Part shown: piece after piece, positions 61,141-64,000 of the stretch
How positions within the stretch are numbered: position 1 is the stretch's first letter
Layout: each line of letters opens with the position of its first letter
From: Bacteroides faecalis
Lineage (GTDB): Bacteria > Bacteroidota > Bacteroidia > Bacteroidales > Bacteroidaceae
DNA: 64,000 nt
NCBI RefSeq assembly: GCF_003865075.1
Contig: NZ_BHWB01000011.1
Location: 97,817-161,816 of the forward strand
Direction: 5' to 3'
Notes under the pieces: model-generated
What the model was told of the DNA's origin: nothing
The model's input: the letters and a program-made list of their open reading frames with translations, nothing else
The model's database searches: none
Position numbers and translations under genes: made by a program

Positions 61141-61665
61141 TTATACTTTACATAAGTCGTAAGCTAACCTTTTGTTTTTCCTCTTGAGAAGGTAAGCACA
61201 ATAATGACACCTTGTTCCTAAAGTAATTTCATGTTCATTCCGGCTGATTATCATATCTGTGAAGCTACCACCTGTTTGAAACCCCAAAGGCTTTACAAGC
61301 ATATCACGTAATTTTAGTAGATATAATACCATTTTTGGAAAGCGTATAAAAACCAATTCCATAAAATCAGTAGGTTTCATTTCTTTTGAATGATAAAGAT
61401 AATCAGTATAGCAATCTTTATAATCAAAAACTCGTTTCATTGGTACGCTGGATATTCCATTTAGGGTCTGTCTCTTTCCAGTAACAACAAGTCCTAAATT
61501 ATGATAGAAAGGAACAGCATAGGTAGAAGAATTAACTGTCATTTCTGCTAAAGAATGATCGTTTATCACAGATTGAAAGAGCGATCTACCAATTCCTTTT
61601 TGGTAATATTCTGGTTTGATGAAAAATAATGAGATATGTTTGTCTTCGTCTCTAAGTGCCATCAT
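61141..61665 (-). pseudogene. Truncated GNAT acetyltransferase joined to a DUF2867-like segment
   Basis: The first half keeps the GNAT loop KPEYYQKGIGRSLF but the N-terminal strands are missing: in-frame stops occur just upstream of 61666, next to an istB fragment. The second half (from about residue 90, EMKPTDFMELVFIRFPKMVL, LRDMLVKPLGFQTGGSF) resembles DUF2867. Near the end the frame looks shifted: the -1 frame reads KVSLLCLPSQEEKQKVSL, a better strand pattern. It seems to be a decayed gene whose 5' end was removed by a mobile element. Confidence 0.6.
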
Positions 61666-61690
61666 ACCAACAAATTCATTACTTTCAAAC

Positions 61691-61927
61691 GTTAGTTATG
61701 ATAAGGAAGGAGGCGAACTATTGTTTAACTACCTATCACTCTGAGCAAGGAAAAAAGCGACAATCATTACCACAGATCTATCGTTTGACAGATGGGGAAA
61801 AATTGTAAAAGATAAAGTATTAGTTACAGCAATGGTAGACAGACTCACTCATAAAGCACATCTGGTGAACATGACTGGACAATCTAAAGAAACACAAAAC
61901 ATGAGGAAAAATGTACAGGAGAAATAA
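61691..61927 (+). pseudogene. Fragment of an IS21-family istB helper ATPase
   Basis: Only the C-terminal part is left: EGGELLFNYLSL, an in-frame TGA, then ARKKATIITTDLSFDRWGKI, VMATALVDRLTHKAH-like VLVTAMVDRLTHKAHLVNMT and a stop at 61925-61927. This is the conserved end of IstB. No istA or terminal repeats are seen. Its left edge coincides with the truncated GNAT gene. Confidence 0.85.
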
Positions 61928-61962
61928 AAGAATTATATCCTTTGCAAATCTAAACTAGTGGA

Positions 61963-62226
61963 CTATTTTTCAATTATTAGTTGGTAGACTTTTCGATTAT
62001 TATATACAAACTGGTACTGCGAAAGGACAAATTGCAGCCTTTGATTGATAATTTTAGCATCTTTGCGACAAACGACCATCCCATGATCAAACTCATAAAG
62101 ATTATCAATAGTATAATCTGTTTTAATGTAACGTACTTCTCTCTTTTCTGTTACTGCAATAAAAATCGGGAATTTTCCTTCTTGATTTTGTCTTGAATTC
62201 AAGACTGTTAAATGAAGCTTTGCCAT
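61963..62226 (-). pseudogene. Truncated tyrosine recombinase: N-terminal arm-binding domain
   Basis: 87 codons from the ATG at 62226. MAKLHLTVLNSRQNQEGKFP and VTEKREVRYIKTDYTIDNLY are the arm-DNA-binding start of Bacteroides phage-type integrases. The core-binding and catalytic domains are absent: the frame ends 35 bases from the istB fragment, which suggests a deletion. Confidence 0.72.
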
Positions 62227-62542
62227 AATTGATAGTTTTTTCGACAAACATTTTGACAAACATTTTAGCTTGTATACGGGTAAGTTTATCGTTTTTTTTT
62301 AACTATTTACAATCATTGCTTTAATAAAACAGGCTGTAAATTGTTTATTTACAGCCTGTTACCTTGTGTGATTTCGAAGCGATTCGATTTTTGAAATCTC
62401 ATAAATAATTTTATAACTAAAAATATTTGATAATCAGTGATTTTATTAAAATATGTGTTGCATGACATTTTATTTTGTTGTGCAATTTTGCAAATATGTT
62501 GTGCAATATTAGTATATTTGCACAACCAATAATTGATGAGAT
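62227..62542. other. Intergenic region between two integrase remnants
   Basis: AT-rich. ACAGGCTGTAAA and TTTACAGCCTGT (about 62329-62360) form an inverted repeat likely to act as a terminator. A TATTTG-like box lies just before 62543. Confidence 0.5.
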
Positions 62543-63919
62543 ATGACTACTGTAAAAGCATTTATTCGAACTGGGCGGAAAGATAAAGAGGTTAATGTTA
62601 GATTTCGTTTATCTGACGGAAGAGATGTCCAGTTATTCCATAAATCCGAATTTATGGTGCTTCCTACACTTTGGGATGCTAAGAACGAGCAGTATAAGGC
62701 CAAAAGCTTGGTGAAACTGGAGGAAAGAACATTATTCAATGCGTCTAAACGAAAGGAAGAAGCTGATTTTATCTCTGTATGGTGGAGATAAGTCTTTGAC
62801 AAGTGATAAGCTTGAGAAGTTAATAGATGAACATCTCCATCCTGAAAAATATGATGTAGCAGATCAAAAAGAATCATTATGCGAGATGTTCCAACGTTAT
62901 GTAAATGGTTGGTTAGATACTGGCGTTATAGGTCTAGGCAGAAAGAAACATTATGATGTAGTAATACGGGAACTAAACCGTTTTTTAATTATTAATGGTA
63001 TTGATGGAGAACCGGTAGAGGTATTTAATAAAGATATGATTCTCAAATTTCGTGAGTTCCTGCGTATTGAACATACTTTGTTGATAAATATCCCGGTCTG
63101 TATGTTGATATGAACAATAGAAACAGACCTTCAAAGGAAAGAAGCCAAAATACAATAGCCGAGAAGCTTTTATTAATTCAGGCTTTTATGGTGAGTTAGA
63201 ACGAAATGATGTTATCCCTGTTTCACCTTCCGAAAAATAGGAAAGGAAAAAGAGGCTATTATGAAGCAGCAATATGATGAGCCGGCATTTCTTACAAAAG
63301 CGGAATTTAATGCCATTTTAGTAAAGGACTGTCCGGATTCATTGCAGCGGAGTAAGGATATATTTATTGTACAATGTTGTTTTGGTGGTTGTCGGAGATT
63401 TAGACTTTTTAGGTGTTTCACTTTGATAACATCGGAATTGAAGAAGGATACCCTATATTCATTATTACCTCAAAAAACACATAGGGATGGGCTTATACGA
63501 ACCGAAAATAAGAACACCTATAATTCGGATAGCTTATGACATCATAATGAAGTACAAAGGGAAACTTTCAAAAAATGCATTATTGCCGTTTTATCCGGAT
63601 GGAAATGGGGGAGACAGGGTATAATTATCAAATAAGAATTGTTGGAATATTATGGGATAGAGCGTAAAATTGCAATATTAATACATCATTGAGTACAAAC
63701 GAATATAAGCCAATTTATGAAATAGCAAGCAGCAAATTAGCTCGAAAAACTTCATGTGGATTTGATGTAATAAAACAAATTGATAAATTCTGCGCCGGCC
63801 TTCATGCGACGAAAAATAGTAGTGCGGTAAACCGATACACCAATATGGGGTTAAAAGAGCGTTTTATTCTAATGTGTGCAGCTTTTGGATGTGAGGGTTA
63901 TAACGTTTTTGAGATTTAA
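62543..63919 (+). pseudogene. Degenerate tyrosine recombinase (several frameshifts)
   Basis: The start (62543, MTTVKAFIRTGRKDKEVNVR) is an arm-binding domain. The frame changes near 62770 into SLYGGDKSLTSDKLEKLIDEH and a core-binding domain (QRYVNGWLDTGVIGLGRKKH), again near 63070 (DKYPGLYVDMNNRNRPSKER), and again near 63200 and 63400 in the catalytic part (YDEPAFLTKAEFNAILVKDC, FIVQCCFG-CR). The last open part (63690-63919) matches the C-terminal region EYKPIYEIASSKLARKT. At least four lesions mean no active recombinase. It was probably the integrase of a lost element. Confidence 0.83.
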
Positions 63920-64000
63920 AAATAGACATGAAAACTTATAAATGAATGTAAAAATGGAAGTACTAACAGTGTTTTTCGAGGCTATTGATAATATATTGAT

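Noticed and set aside
62739..62791. Programmed frameshift in the integrase at 62.75 kb
   Set aside because: No slippery heptamer, and at least three more lesions follow; this is decay.
1..64000. CRISPR array, rRNA genes, restriction or toxin-antitoxin system
   Set aside because: No regularly spaced repeat array, rRNA sequence or recognisable system of these kinds was seen.

Overview
The window is chromosomal DNA of a gut Bacteroides (thetaiotaomicron/ovatus/fragilis type). The signs are SusC/SusD pairs, Bacteroides lipoprotein signals, an IS1380-family insertion sequence, -7 boxes of the TAnnTTTG type in front of most housekeeping genes, and a serine palmitoyltransferase gene with a divergent lipid kinase gene.

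Layout. (1) 1-3879: sphingolipid locus (lipid kinase, divergent spt), two small lipoproteins and a cupin/AraC regulator. (2) About 4.1-19.7 kb: a GC-richer mobilizable element. Its left part (4.3-12.3 kb) holds a multi-HTH protein, a tyrosine recombinase, a membrane protein, a small HTH protein, a RepA-like ATPase, a 62-codon ORF, a zinc-ribbon/TOPRIM primase-like protein, an oriT-like hairpin region and a MobV-type relaxase. Its right part (12.4-19.7 kb, opposite strand) is one ECF sigma/FecR/TonB receptor/DUF4249 operon with three further envelope proteins. A decayed gene lies just beyond (19.9-20.35 kb). (3) 20.7-39.3 kb: a rhamnoside-type polysaccharide utilization locus (GH106, a divergent GH106-like enzyme, two surface lipoproteins, SusD, SusC, and a divergent GH78). 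Its susD is split by an IS1380-family element. (4) 39.4-44.3 kb: Gfo/Idh/MocA oxidoreductase, a MITE-like repeat, a decayed histidine kinase, a methyltransferase, two identical tRNA-Pro genes and trmN6. (5) 44.5-59.2 kb: core genes lon-tgt-lptG, a cysteine-less redoxin, serB, an RhlE-like helicase, ugd-rfbC, an HU/SPOR protein, an FHA protein and uxaC. (6) 59.3-64 kb: a GNAT/YoaP gene, a frameshifted AraC/GyrI gene, and a graveyard of truncated GNAT, istB and integrase genes.

How it works together. The mobile element carries its own recombination, replication and transfer genes plus a cell-surface signalling and uptake operon, so transfer would give the recipient a new regulated TonB transporter. 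The PUL would bind and import a rhamnose-containing glycan through SusCD and trim it with GH106 and GH78 enzymes, but the IS in susD probably impairs it. The cupin/AraC gene at 2956-3879 lies in the same orientation downstream of the PUL and would be next to it if the mobile element were removed.

The most unusual sequence signals are in the mobile element: two clusters of three GTTNAC hexamers at exact 10-bp spacing at its left end, a 40-bp repeat in front of two of its genes, and two mirror-image clusters of TGTCCC/GGGACA hexamers in and beside a 62-codon ORF that is coupled by ATGA overlaps to its neighbours on both sides.
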